DNA from: Pleodorina starrii
Lineage: Eukaryota; Chlorophyta; Chlorophyceae; Chlamydomonadales; Volvocaceae
DNA length: 64,000 nt
NCBI GenBank assembly: GCA_030267565.1
Contig: BRXU01000007.1
Span: 1,860,001-1,924,000, forward strand
Direction of reading: 5' to 3'
In this document: one piece after another, positions 12,201 to 23,612 of the stretch
Position numbering within the stretch: the first letter of the stretch is position 1
How the letters are laid out: every line of letters starts with the position of its first letter
Program-made: the position numbers and the translations under genes
Notes under the pieces: generated by a model
What the model saw: the letters and a program-made list of their open reading frames with translations, nothing else
Databases searched by the model: none
Told to the model about the DNA's origin: nothing

Positions 12201-13252
12201 AGAGGTAGGAGAGGTGGTGGGTGGTGAGTGGGTGGTGAGTGGGGGGGTGGCGATCAGGGAAAAGTGAGCCAATCCACCACTACCAGCGGACCAGCCCTCC
12301 GGTTACGGTCCCCTGCTGTTAGCCCACTCTCTCTCATCCCCCCAACGCACACGCATATGCACATACACCCACCTGCGCTGGCCAGCAGGCGGTAGCTGTG
12401 GTAGTACGGCAGTACGCCCAACAGCAGCGTCAGCATCCCCCACACGTTGAGATACCACGCCACCCGCCGGAGCCTGGCCGGGATGTGGACCGTGGGGGGG
12501 GGCAGGTGGTGGTGGGTATGAGTGTGGGTGTGGGGTCAGAGGGTGGGGCGAGATGGGCTTGTAGTTTGTGCGGAGATGGGGCTTCTAGTCTGTGTGGAAT
12601 AAACGATGTGGGTTGCACATGTGTGGAGTTGGGCTGCAGAACGTGTGGGTTTCGGGCTCGGCTTGCTGTCTGGGTCCTTGGCAGCCCGGCGTGTGTTCCT
12701 TTGCCTGCGGATGCGGGGGTGTGTGTGCTTGGGACGGCGAGCGGCTGAATGCAGCATGGCAGAGTTTAGGAGGGTGGTTGTGGCGGGGGGAGGGCTGCAT
12801 CGGTGGATAGGCGTGTGCCTGTCTTGGGGAGGTGGAGATGTTTCAGGAGACGAGCACGAGGAACTCGAAGGCTTAAAGGGCGTGGGCGGCCCCCGAACCT
12901 GGACTAGGCGACTGAGCCCCAGTCCCCAGCCCAGGCCCAACCGCAGCCGGACGCACCCTGGGTCCATAATGTCGACGATCTCGAAGAGGACCAGGATGAT
13001 GAAATTACAAGAGATAGCAAACACGATTGACCACAAAGCCTGGCCGGGCGGGGCAGGCAAATTTAAAAAGCCGCGACGGTGCCTCGGAGGGAAGATAGGG
13101 TCAATAATTCAGCGAAAAAAGTGATGACGCACCTGTACATGGTAATCACGCTCCTCTAAATGGTTGTAAAGGCTCCGATTGAGGAACCACCAGCCTACCA
13201 AGAAGCAGCTGCCGAAGCACAAAAGGGCAACAGCCAGTCCCAGCAAGTCCAT
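9233..13252 (-). CDS. GPHR: Golgi pH regulator / GTG (GPR89-like) multipass membrane protein
   Basis: Nine exons on the minus strand: 13252-13133, 13039-12957, 12473-12373, 12159-11876, 11503-11127, 10815-10693, 10240-10036, 9820-9642 and 9377-9233. Phases agree throughout and give 538 aa. Family-specific stretches are the start MDLLGLAVALLCF with WWFLNRSLY, the strings FMYCFWRLGNYLPG and ISRVGVLGTWMIAVLSGYAAV with FPYSYLSLF, then LGYAMSAYCVYK, LLSQYLTLAFIGGISAMSLRG, TEVTGFYAVSSLLLIRKNVP and FHRWFNGLFLASALL. These match the order in animal GPR89/GPHR and plant GTG1/2, which act as Golgi anion channel/pH regulators (a G-protein-like or ABA-receptor role in plants is debated). Vertebrate members are about 455 aa. 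The extra length here is mainly a Gly-rich insert at residues about 223-280, in the cytosolic coiled loop after MCEEKRRRIELARQEMDRM. The gene is divergent from the phosphate transporter and shares its promoter region. Confidence 0.95.
9424..9500. repeat. (AAC)n microsatellite
   Basis: Interrupted CAA/AAC repeats lie in the intron between the last two exons of the Golgi pH regulator gene (9378-9641). Confidence 0.9.
9876..9943. repeat. (TA)n-rich low-complexity tract
   Basis: [12 protein letters not shown] repeats sit in the GPHR intron 9821-10035. This is a strikingly AT-rich patch in a GC-rich gene. Confidence 0.85.
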
Positions 13253-14417
13253 CGCTGCGCCTCACAGAAGTAAGAAACATACGAGAAAGCACTGGTGCTT
13301 GCAAGTCGCTATGGCTGAATGCCTTGGGTCCGCGCCGCTTTCAATTGTTCTGGAAACTTTGTGCGCGGCGTCTTTTGGACAAGCCCCATGATTTGGCGAG
13401 CTCGTTAATAATGATGTGGGATCAACTGAGCAAAGAGGCAATCACCATGTGCCGGACAGAGTTCAGAAATGCTGCATTTTTCTCCATACAATCCTTCTGA
13501 GCATCAAGCGCGTGTTCTTGGTGACATCGTAATAGCGAAGTTTGGAAGGGATCATACTCGTGCATGCGACGACTGCGCTGCATGCTTCGATAGAACGACA
13601 GCCGCAACGGCTAACCAACGCAGCGTCAACCGCCAGTCACTGTGCAAGGCTGCGGGTGCGGGCTGCGGGGCATGGGCAAGAGTATCACCATTACCAGAGC
13701 TAATTTCAGCATTATATTTAGAAGTTAAAATTTGAGTTGTTGCAACCAGGATTCTTAGGCTTGACCGAGGCGTCTCTCGACGCGGTTCGTACTGTGACAT
13801 TCGCGGGGATTATTACAGGTTCGCGACTACCTTCGCAGGCTAGGCTTATCATACTGGAAGCTGACAACACCAAAGTATTAGGCTCAACTGTTACGCGGAG
13901 TAAGGCACGCCGTCGGTGTATTAAAAAATGGTTCAAGACGTACGTGCTGTCTTAGGACGAAGGTACGCGCCGTAGAAATAATTATGCAAGTTACTTTTTG
14001 CTTCTCATTTTACTCCGTAGTAGCTCAGTTGTGAAACCATAAGTGCCAAGAACCGGATTAGGGAGCGTTGGAGGCATCGCCGTACCTTTCATAGTGCAAA
14101 AGATGCTTAGGACGCCTACTCCTACTGATTCGTCAAAATTCTCATTCCTATACGTATCATTTTACTGGTGTCTTGCAGCATAATGCCTTGGTCAAACATG
14201 TGTACGCGAACTTGGCCATGTTAGGATGTAACGTGGTGTTTGCCGCCCTCAACGCGCTCAACCTGCGATCTGCGGCTTTTAATTCAAAATATTGTGTCTA
14301 CAAGGATTCCCTCCTTCCGGTCGCATCTGCACGGCGCAGCCTCTGTCGCTCTCTCGAGGGACTTTGAGAACGCCCTCGGAAACGATAGCCGACGCAACCC
14401 AGCGCAGCTAGGCACAA
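13253..14417. promoter_or_regulatory. Bidirectional promoter region between GPHR (-) and phosphate transporter (+)
   Basis: About 1.16 kb of AT-richer DNA separates the two divergent start codons. I saw no convincing coding exon in it. I looked for a PSR1/PHR1-type GNATATNC palindrome, which could tie the transporter to phosphate starvation, and found none. The assignment rests on position and base composition only. Confidence 0.6.
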
Positions 14418-17400
14418 ATGGCAGTTTGGAGTGACTACACCTGGATTGTCGTTACAGGATGCTTAGCAGCGTTCTTCACGGTGAGTGAACAGAAGGCAAC
14501 GCTCACGGCCGATTGCCAAGGACGGCCGCTGAGCAGTCAACCCCACCCGTTCTCTCCCGCAGGCCTACGGCATCGGTGGGTAAATCGTGGCTATGTCTCG
14601 CAGCCTGACCGCTGTCCTTCGACGGCCTGACCGTTGGCCTGCTCGACGGTTAAGCAACAGACTGCAATAAATGCCCTGTCCTTCAAACGTCCCTAAATCC
14701 CCTGCGACATGGTCATATGACTGCCTTTAGGTACCCATACCACACTCATATGACGCCGTGTTAGTGACGGGCAGATCTCGCTGACGGATGGGGCGGATTC
14801 CGTGTTCCGAGACGGATCCTCTGTTCCCTGCCCTCCTTACAAACCTGAACCTTACTCATCCCGAGTCCGGGGCCCACCGTAACAACCATAACAAACCAGA
14901 CTGCACCTTTTCGACAAAGATCTCCCCTTGTTGGAGCCCCGCCACCCGCCGCCAACCTCCACCACACCATTGCCTCACCGCTCTCCACCGCTCTCCGCCG
15001 CCCAGGCGCCAACGATGTCGCCAATGCCTTTGGCAGCAGTGTCGCCGCCCGTACTCTCAACATGCGCCAGGCGCTGCTGATCGCGGCGGTGTGCGAATTC
15101 AGCGGCAGCGTACTGCTGGGGGGAGAGGTGACACGCACCGTGGCGTCTGGAATAGCCAAGCTGGTGCGTGGGGGTCCATTGCGTTCCGCTTGATTCCGCT
15201 GTAATTCCGTGCCCTCCGCCCGTAGATTTAACCACACTTAAACCGTACTGAACCACGCGGCCGTAAACACACACACCACACATACACAATACACGTAGGC
15301 GGCATTCGAGCGGGAGCCGGAGATGTACATGTACGGCATGTTGTGCGCGCTGGTCTCGTCCGGCACGTGGCTCATCATCGCCACCTACCTGGGTCTGCCC
15401 GTCTCGACCACGCACTCAATAGGTACGTCTCGGGGGGTTGTACGGCGGCGGCGTTGTACGACGGCGGCGTTGTACGACGGTGTTGTACGGCGGCATTCGC
15501 ATCTGTTGGGCGCGGTTGCGGGGGTGGGGGAAGTGATGCGATGCGGTGTGTGATGCGGTAGGTGCACCGTGCACGCTGCACACACACAATGCCGTACCTC
15601 GTACGGTGTGTATTTTGTCGTGTGTCGTGGGTGGGTTGGGGGGACATGTCATGACTCCTACCCGCCCTGCCCTACCTGTCTGTCTGCCGCTGCACGCTGC
15701 ACCGCATGTGCCCCCCCCGCTCACCCTTCGCAGCCGGCGCGGTGCTGGGCTTTGCATTCGTGTACGGCGGACCCCGGGCGGTGGTGTGGCTGCAGCCCTC
15801 GGAGGAGTTTCCCTACATGAAGGGCATGGTGAGAGAGGGCAGCATGCCATGCTTATATGCCATGCCATACCATGCCACCCCTTCTCCCCGCCGTTTACGG
15901 GCTCCTCGCATCATATGGTTGACTCCCCTCCAGTGGATCAGAGAGAGTTTGAGCTATGAGTCGAGCGCTGAGGTGTCAGGTCCCCATCTCTTTCTTCCGC
16001 GTGAACCAACCGATACCGATCAACCGTTAACCGTCATCATCACCTGAATCGTCACCTCCGCAGGTGCCCATCGTGGTTTCCTGGTTTGTGTCGCCGCTGG
16101 TCAGCGGACTCGCGACCGCGCTCATGTTCTTCATAGTGCGAACCGCCATTCTGCGCCGGGAACGCAGCTTGGAGCTGACGTTCTGGGTGAGTTAATTTTC
16201 CCTGGTTTAATTTTTGGAGTTTTCGCACTTTGATTTGCAGAGTCTTCCGGAGTCCTAAAACCCTAAAACCTCTTCAAAAGTGTGGTTGTCTGATCGGCGA
16301 ACGCTGCTGCCGCACGCGCACCACATAACAAGGCCCACCGGCGCACTTCCCCGTCCTCCCCGCCCCTGCCCTGGAGCTATAAGCCGATAACCTCCCTCCC
16401 GGGTGGCTGCTGTTGCCATCCTTACCAACTTTGAGACGAACGTTTTTGACAGCTTCGAACGTTTTTGACAGCTTCGTCTACCGGTAGTGCACTGCACACA
16501 AAACCCCCAACCCCCGTCCCCTGGGACACTCCCTCGACAGGCGCTGCCGGTTATTGTGATGTTTACCGTCTTCATCAACGTGTACTTGGTGATCTACAAG
16601 GTACGGCAGGCGCCGTAAATGCCGTACAGCTTGGCCATGCGGAAACGCGCTACCTGCACCACACCAGCACCACTTAACCCAGTACACACGAGTCCCCTCG
16701 TAATTCCGCACTGAAATTCCTGCTACTATATATATATATATGTATATATGCTGATGCTGTTGCGCATTCTGACTGCCGTATATGTCGTACAGGGCGCCGA
16801 CACGCGCATCTACTGGTCTTCCAGTAAGTCAGCCTGGGTGAGCGCCTGTGTGGCAGCCGGCTGCACCCTGCTGACGGTGCTGGTCGGCATGCCACTTGTA
16901 CGACAGTACGTCAACCGGGACGTCGAAGCCAGGTGGGTTCGGCGCAGGGTGGCTATCTTAACGAACGGCTATCTTAACGAACGCGACGGGGGAGCGGGTA
17001 GAGAGATTCAACACGCACTGCTCGGCGACTTCCAGCCAACCGTCAACCGCCAACTAACCCATAAGTTAGCAAATACGGTATGTTTGGATGTGCTAACAAC
17101 GACAACGCAAATGGCGCCGTGCAGCATTGCTCAGCGCCTGCCCACAACCCGACCGCCCCCGCCGGCACCACAGCCAAGCTCACACACGCCCCCATGCACA
17201 CGCCCGCATGTGCATGTGCACGTGCACCCGATCCACAGGCGGCGGCAGCAGCACTCAGAGGTCGAGAGCTACACGCGCGGCTCGGAACGCTACAGCCGTA
17301 CAGGTGGCTGCGGCGGCACCGGCTGCCGCGTCAGCGGCACCAACAGCGCCGGCGGCAGCGGCCACCCGGCATGCAACCACAGCCTCCGCAGCGGCGGACC

Positions 17401-20400
17401 CTCGGCCGGCGGCGGTGAGGTGGGCCCCGCCGGCGCCGGCGCCGCCGCAGCGGCGGCGGCGGCGGCGACCACAGCCCAAGTACCCGGCCTCGCGAGTCGG
17501 TCTGTAGATTATCGTGCGGCGGGGAGGCAGCAGCAGGCCGGCCGACCCGCGGGTCACTCTCCGGCGTCGCCGCCACCGGGGCTTGCACAGTCGCCGTACG
17601 GCTCTTTCACGCGGTCGCAGCAGCCGGGTGGCGCGGCTGCAGCAAACGGACCGAATGGATGTCAAAGTCGCGCCCTGCCGAACTCTCCGACGGTGCTGCC
17701 ACAGTTGCAGCAGCAGCAGTTGCAGCAGCAGCAGCACCTAGAGCGGCGGACGAGTGCGCGAGGGGGATCGCCGCCGCCGCCGCCTGTGCGGGGAGGCTCG
17801 GTGCCGCCGCTGCCGGTTCCGGAGGAGGAGGACGATGAGCCTGCGGAGGCGGAGGAGGTGGAGGTGCCGCCACCGCCGCCGCCGCTGCCGCTGTCGTCCC
17901 TGAGGCGTCATCGTTCGTCTTCGTCATCGTCATCTGCGCCCCAACAAAAACAGCAGCAGCAGCAAGAGGCGCAACAGCAATCGCAGCTGCAGCAGCATCA
18001 GCATCAGCAGAGCGATGTGGGGTCGCGGAGCGACGGAGGCGTCAGCGCCGGGTCTCAGGGCTCTGGTAGTACGGCGAGTACGACATCCGCAGTACAGCAG
18101 GCGGGCGTGCAGCTGCAAGAGACATCGCAGGGAGGGAGCGGACCGCAGCAGGCGCAGCAGCAGGAGCAGCAGCAAGCGACTAATCCGGGGGAATCCATGC
18201 AGCAACAGCAGAAGCAGCAGCTGCTGCTGCTGCCGCAGGAGCCGCCGCCTCAGCACGGACGGCAGCTACAGCCACAGCAGCAGCAACCACTCTGGGATCA
18301 ACAGCAGCTGCAACAGCAGCAGCAGCAACAACAATGGCTGCTTCTGCTGCAACAGCAGCAGCAGCAGCAGTGGCTGCATCATCATCAGCAACAGCAGCAA
18401 CATGGACATGTTCATGAAATGCAAGTACGGCAGGGGTACGACCACGCGCGAGACTTGGGACCGGGCCAGGCGCTACAGCCACTGCAGCCGCAGCAGACGC
18501 AATTTCAGGTAGCCCAGCAATGGGCTTTGGCGCATCCGGACCAACAACACCTGTTCCCCAACCTGCAAGGGGGCCAGCTACAGGCCATGCTGCTGCAGCA
18601 ACAGCTGCTGCTGCAGCAGCAGCAACAACAGCAGCCGCCAAATTGGCAGGGCCAGCAGCTGTACGTGCCGCAGCAGCTGTGGCAGCAGCAGCTCTTGATG
18701 ATGCAAGAGCCACAACATTGGCAGCGGCAAGAGCAAGCACTTATGCAGCAACATCAGCCACAACAATATTTGCAAATGCAACAACACCAGCACTGGGGAA
18801 TTGCTGGGCGGGCAGCAGCAGCAGCAGATCAGGCCGCCACAGCTCAAGGCGGAGGAGGATTTGAAGGAGGACAGTACGGCACCGGGCTGAACGTGTACGG
18901 CAGTGTCGGGCCGCGGCAGCAGCTGCTGTCCCCGCCTGGCCCTATCGCCGAGTCGCTCGAATGGGGCGCCGCGTCCGCACCGGCGGCGGCGGCGGCGGCA
19001 GCTCCCGGCGGCAGGAACGCGTACGACAAGGACACGGCTGGCGACGCCGACGGCGGCGTCGACGGCCAGGCTGGTGGTCACGTGCAGTGGCAGAATACTT
19101 TCGATCAACTCAAGGTAATGTCAGGGGCAGAGGGCGGGGGGCCATCTTCCGATATGAGGGCTACTGCTATGCAGGGCTGACGAGCCAGAGCCGCTGCTGT
19201 TGATTTACCACCGGTGGTGGGGCACTTCGGGCCTCAACGCAACGCCTGACTACCACCCCCGAAAACGGAGGGCGACTGATTACGGTACCTGCCGTTCGGC
19301 TTGATTACCGGCCCCCCTTCCCCTTCCCCTTGACACACAACCCTTTCTCCCCCCCATACGTGGATATCCCCCCCATCCATCATCCATCTATATAAAGGAG
19401 CATATCACTCCCTGACCCCCATTCATCCACCCATCCATCCGCGGTGCCGCCCTGCCCGCTGCCCTGTATGTGCCGTTCCGCTGCTGCCGTTCTGCCGCTG
19501 CTGCTGCTGCTGCTGCCGTACCTCCTCTCAGGCCATCGTACTTCACGGCACCAACGTGGACGTGCACCAGGCCATCATCTCCGACCAGGTGGCGCAGCGG
19601 ATCCACGCGCACGCCGAGGTGTTCGACCCGGCCACAGAGGACGCGTTCAAGTACCTGCAGGTGCGGGTAGCGGTAGCGACAGCGGTGGTGTAGCAGTGGC
19701 GGTAGCGGTAGCGTAGCGTAGCGTAGCGTAGCGGCAGCGTACCTTCCCTTTTGGGGCCAGGCAGGCAGGCCGGCAACACCGCGCCCTGCCCTGCCTCCCT
19801 GGTTGTTGCGGATGTCATGCATGGGCTTCGGGATCAATCCAGGGAAGGGTCGGTTAGGAGCCAGCCGTGCGCCGATCAAACCGGCGTGGGGAGCGGGGTA
19901 GCTAGAGTACGGAAGGATAGGAGTCGAGGTGGGGGTCTCAGCAGACTTGCCTGACGCCTTTTAGTTGCGCCAACACCAACGCCGACGCCGCCTCGGTGTT
20001 ACTTTGCTTCGGTAGTTTCGATGTGACTGTTTCGATATGACTGCTTCACTCCGATGCCTTTGCCTCAATTTCTTCACTGCGGTTTGTCTGTGTTTTTTGC
20101 GGTTTGTCTGTGTGTTCGGTCCCGGGTTGTGCGACAGGTGGTCACCGCCATCTGCGATTCGTTCAGCCACGGCGCCAACGATGTGGCCAACTCGGTGGGC
20201 CCCTTCACCGCCATCTGGTACATTTACCGCTTCCAGCGGGTGAGTGAGTGAGTGAGTGAGGAGCCTTGCAGGGGCGCGCGGACCACGGCAGTTGTACGGT
20301 AGTCGTACAGTTGGTCGTCACCGCTGCAATGTGCGCCGTACACTTGTGGCTCGTGTGTCGTACGTGTATATATATAACATGGGTGTCGCCCATCTACTGC

Positions 20401-22240
20401 ACTCCCATAAAGGGTGGGGGAAAGGAGAGAGAGAGTGGGAAGAATAGCGCGTGTGCGTGTGTGTGTATGTGTGTCGTACAGTGCCAGCGAGTCCGCCCTT
20501 CAAAACATCTCCGCCGATTGCCCTTCCCTGGAGCTGATTTGGCCGCCTCTGCTGACCGGATCTGACACGATGTTTGGCCTGTGCTCTGGTGGTTGGTGTC
20601 TGGATCCAGATCGACTTCATGGCGGATCTGCCAATTTGGATCCTGGTTTTGGGAGGCGCTGGTATCGTCCTGGGCCTTGCGACCTACGGTGAGGGGGCGG
20701 CGGGTGGGGGTGGGTGGCTGGGTGTGTTTCAGTACGACAGTCCTCAACGCACAGATGGAGCAGAGATGGAAGATGCGGTATGCACCGATAATAGGCTACG
20801 ATATCCTGCCCTGTCCTGTAATGTCCTGCCCTGCCCTGTCCTGTTTAGGCCACAACATCCGGCCATGCTGTGCCCTGCTCTGCCCAATCCTGTCCTTAGG
20901 CTATAACATCCTGCCATGCCCTGCCCTGTCCTGTCCTGTTTAGGCTACAACATCATCCGCGCCATCGGGGTGCGCCTGTCAGCCATCACGCCCTCTCGCG
21001 GCTTCTGCATCGAGTTGTCGACGGCAATGGTGGTGGCGGTGGCGTCAAAGTACGGCCTGCCCGTCTCCACGACGCACTGCCAGGTACGACAGTACGACAG
21101 TACGGCAGCACCACACACAGGTTCCAGCCACAACTCACCCTCGTAGCTGCCTTCTCTCCGAGCCCTAAAAAACCCCAAAACCCTAAAACCCACACGCGCG
21201 TCCTATCTTTGCCTCCCTCTCCCATCCACGAGCGGGGGAACCCCGCAGACAAGACCCTCGGTCGCCTACGTCCCTCCGTTTGTACCCGACCAACAAACCC
21301 ATGTCATCTGACGACGGCATACGGCCATACCGCATACATACACACACACGGCATCCGCTAATCCTCACCGCCGCCTCTTCTTCCCCTCCTGCCGCACTCC
21401 ACCCCCCCCACCCCACCCCCTCCCTCTCTCCTCCCCTCTCTCTCCCCTGCCCTGGTGCACGACGGCGGCACTACAGGTGGGCGCCACAGCCGGCATGGGC
21501 CTTATGGAGGGCTCCTCCGGCCTCAACTGGCGCCTCTCTATGCAGTTCTTCGCGGGCTGGGTGGTGACACTGCTGATTACGGGCCTTATGTCGGCGGCGC
21601 TGTTCGCAGCGGGAGCCTACGCGCCGTGCGTCCAGCAGAGTCGCCAACTCGAGCAGTACGAGAACGCGCTCATGGAGCTCACGGAAAGGTAAGGTCGGGG
21701 CTGTGTTGTGGGGGCTGTGGCAGGTGTGTTGTGGCCGGGGTACGGCGTCGGGGCACGACATCGGGTTGCAAATCTGCTTGTTTGGAGGGTGGGGGTCTGG
21801 GGCGTCTGCAGTGCCGCGGCACGTCACGTCCGCCACTCCCTCTCTCTCTCTCTCCGCCTTTTCCGCGGTTCGAGCTCCCGCCTCCGAAATTCATACATTC
21901 GTCCGTTCATTCATTCGTTCATACATTCGCTTGTTTAATCATTCATTTCCGGCACAGGGTAAACCTCCTGCTAAATCGCACCAACTTCGCCGCCCAAGCC
22001 GACCCAGCCACCTGGGGCAGCTTCAGCGCGGCGCTCAACGGAACGATCGCGGCGGGCATGGCGGCCGTACAATTGTACGGCCAGGGTGGCTCGTCCAGCG
22101 CCTCGCGGCCCGTGCAGTACATCGACCCGAGCGTGCTGCTGGGCCTGGTCAACAGTACGATATCGTCGTACTACAACAACTCGGTGCCGTATATTGGGGG
22201 CATGGGGGCCCAAGGGCTGGTGCTGCCGCGGCGGCCGTGA
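14418..22240 (+). CDS. PTB: PiT-family sodium/proton-phosphate symporter (PTB type)
   Basis: Fifteen exons: 14418-14480, 14563-14575, 15006-15163, 15299-15422, 15734-15828, 16064-16186, 16541-16600, 16793-16932, 17239-19114, 19532-19660, 20138-20239, 20610-20688, 20944-21083, 21477-21688 and 21958-22240. All phases agree, giving 1198 aa. Both halves carry the PiT signatures: [12 protein letters not shown] near residue 26 and [11 protein letters not shown] near 939, plus LPVSTTHS near 111 and LPVSTTHCQ near 1026. Membrane segments surround each. Between the halves lies a hydrophilic cytosolic loop of about 650 residues (exon 9), very rich in Gln, Ala and Pro, which long PTB proteins of Chlamydomonas also have in another form. 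Exon 12 could use another acceptor upstream. The C-terminus (residues about 1105-1198) is extracellular-looking, with several Asn-X-Ser/Thr sites. Expected role: plasma-membrane phosphate uptake driven by Na+ or H+. Confidence 0.95.
14563..14575 (+). other. PTB: 13-nt microexon of the phosphate transporter
   Basis: The sequence GCCTACGGCATCG lies between the acceptor ctcccgcag and the donor gtgggt. It encodes AYGI plus the first base of Gly, completing the conserved AYGIGANDVAN signature across introns of 82 and 430 nt. Phases in and out (0 and 1) fit exons 1 and 3 exactly. Confidence 0.9.
16254..16270 (+). repeat. Telomere-like CCCTAAAA dimer in an intron
   Basis: CCTAAAACCCTAAAACC is two units of the complement of TTTTAGGG. 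It lies in the phosphate transporter intron 16187-16540. Confidence 0.8.
17544..17555. repeat. GACCCGCGGGTC palindrome inside a coding exon
   Basis: A perfect 12-bp palindrome of the dispersed GACCCRYGGGTC family, located in exon 9 of the phosphate transporter. Confidence 0.8.
21163..21190 (+). repeat. Telomere-like CCCTAAAA repeats in an intron
   Basis: Three imperfect CCCTAAAA units are present in the phosphate transporter intron 21084-21476. Confidence 0.75.
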
Positions 22241-22532
22241 TGGGCTGGCGGCCGGGAAGCGCAGCTGGAAATCGACCTACAACGGCCTCAAGAGACGGTG
22301 TGTTATCACTTGCTAGGGAAGGGAGAACAGCGCTCAAGATGTGTGTGGGGGGGGGGTGAGAGGGGCGCGGCACTGTGTGGCGCGTTTGTGGATCGTCTGG
22401 TGACAAAGGGGGCCGACATGGGGCTCCGGGAGGCTCCGGGAGGAGCGACGACGTTCTCGACGGTACCGAGAGGGAACGGGAGGGGGTGGACAGCACCGTT
22501 GGGTTCGGAGCCGCGACTCTCCGCCCGACCCC

Positions 22533-22544
22533 GACCCGTGGGTC
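22533..22544. repeat. GACCCGTGGGTC palindrome
   Basis: A member of the dispersed 12-bp family, with one central R/Y pair (G:T) as in most copies. It lies nine bases before the long hairpin. Confidence 0.8.
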
Positions 22545-22552
22545 GCTTTCAA

Positions 22553-22597
22553 AAGTGAGGCATCAAGTGGCGTGATACGCCACTTGATGCCTCACTG
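22553..22597. repeat. Perfect 20-bp-stem hairpin
   Basis: The arm 22554-22573 is the exact reverse complement of 22577-22596, leaving a 3-nt loop. It begins about 310 bp after the phosphate transporter stop codon. It may be a transcript-end structure, a small foldback element or a small-RNA precursor; the sequence alone does not decide. Confidence 0.85.
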
Positions 22598-23574
22598 ATG
22601 AATGCGCGGCCATGCGCATCGAACTTGTCCGGTTGTTGCAGTTAGGGTGCGGCACGCGTATGGCACAAGTACAGCATCTAGCGCAGGTGTTAGGTTGGGC
22701 GAAGCGAGGCGAGGTGAGGCGGGGTGCCCCGGTTTCGCAGCGGGTCGCGCGACGGGACCGCGTCTCGCCTATCGTGACCCGGCAGTTGGGCAGTTGGGTA
22801 GTTGAGAGCAGTTGGTAGAGCATGGGAGATTTCAATCCAGCATTCAGGGCATCCATGATCAATGGCATTCAAGGCAGGATTTTTAGGAGGGAGTGTAGAG
22901 AGTGGAAAGCACACAAGAGGGCACGAGGGGAACGGATGCCATTGAACCGTTTCTGTTCTGGGGCTGGGGGCGGGACGCGGAGAGAGAGGAGGAGCGCGCG
23001 GCGGCTGCAGGTCCACCGGGAAAGAGCAGACTACCGGTTCTTTGTTCGCGTGCGGACGCGCGCTCTTTAAAACTCGGTGAGAAATGAAACGCGACGCGAC
23101 CTCTCTGCGCACGGAAAAAACCATTAGGGTGCCGTGCGGCGCCGTATGCGCCGTACACCATGGCTTCCGTATATGTCACTGCCGTACGTGGTGGATAGCA
23201 GCCAGCCGCCCGGGCCATAGCCGTCGCGCGCACGGTCTTTTTGCCGATGAGTGTGTTGCTGCTCGCTCCCTTGGCCAATCTGCGGACGGGTTTTTAGAGG
23301 CATGCCATGTTGATGCAACCGCCGGAGCAACGGATGTCGCGTTCCGTGGGTACTGATGGGGCCCCGGTGCCGGGCCTAGGAGTGGAGGGAGGCATGGTTG
23401 CGCGGGCGTGTTCAACCACCGCGCGACGGGCCGCGTTCCGGAGTCCTCACGGAGTCGGCCGTCGCGCAGCGAAGGAAGCGCCGCGTCGCGATCGGCAGGC
23501 GTTGGCGCCTTTTCGCAGGGTTTCCTAATCATCGCGACGCTGGGCCTAATTTCCTAATTTCCTTGCTGATACTT

Positions 23575-23612
23575 GTATGCCTGATTGTATGCCTGATTGT
23601 ATGCCTGATGAA
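23575..23612 (+). repeat. Short tandem repeat TGTATGCCTGAT, 3 copies
   Basis: Three contiguous copies of a 12-bp unit lie in the gene-free interval. Confidence 0.85.

Noticed and set aside
15929..16010. Extra exon of the phosphate transporter beginning after ccctccag
   Set aside because: Exon 15734-15828 joins 16064-16186 in phase 0 and gives the conserved [14 protein letters not shown]. The intervening frame adds no conserved sequence.
16254..16270. A true chromosome end or telomere
   Set aside because: Only two or three repeat units occur at each place, in both orientations and inside introns of intact genes.
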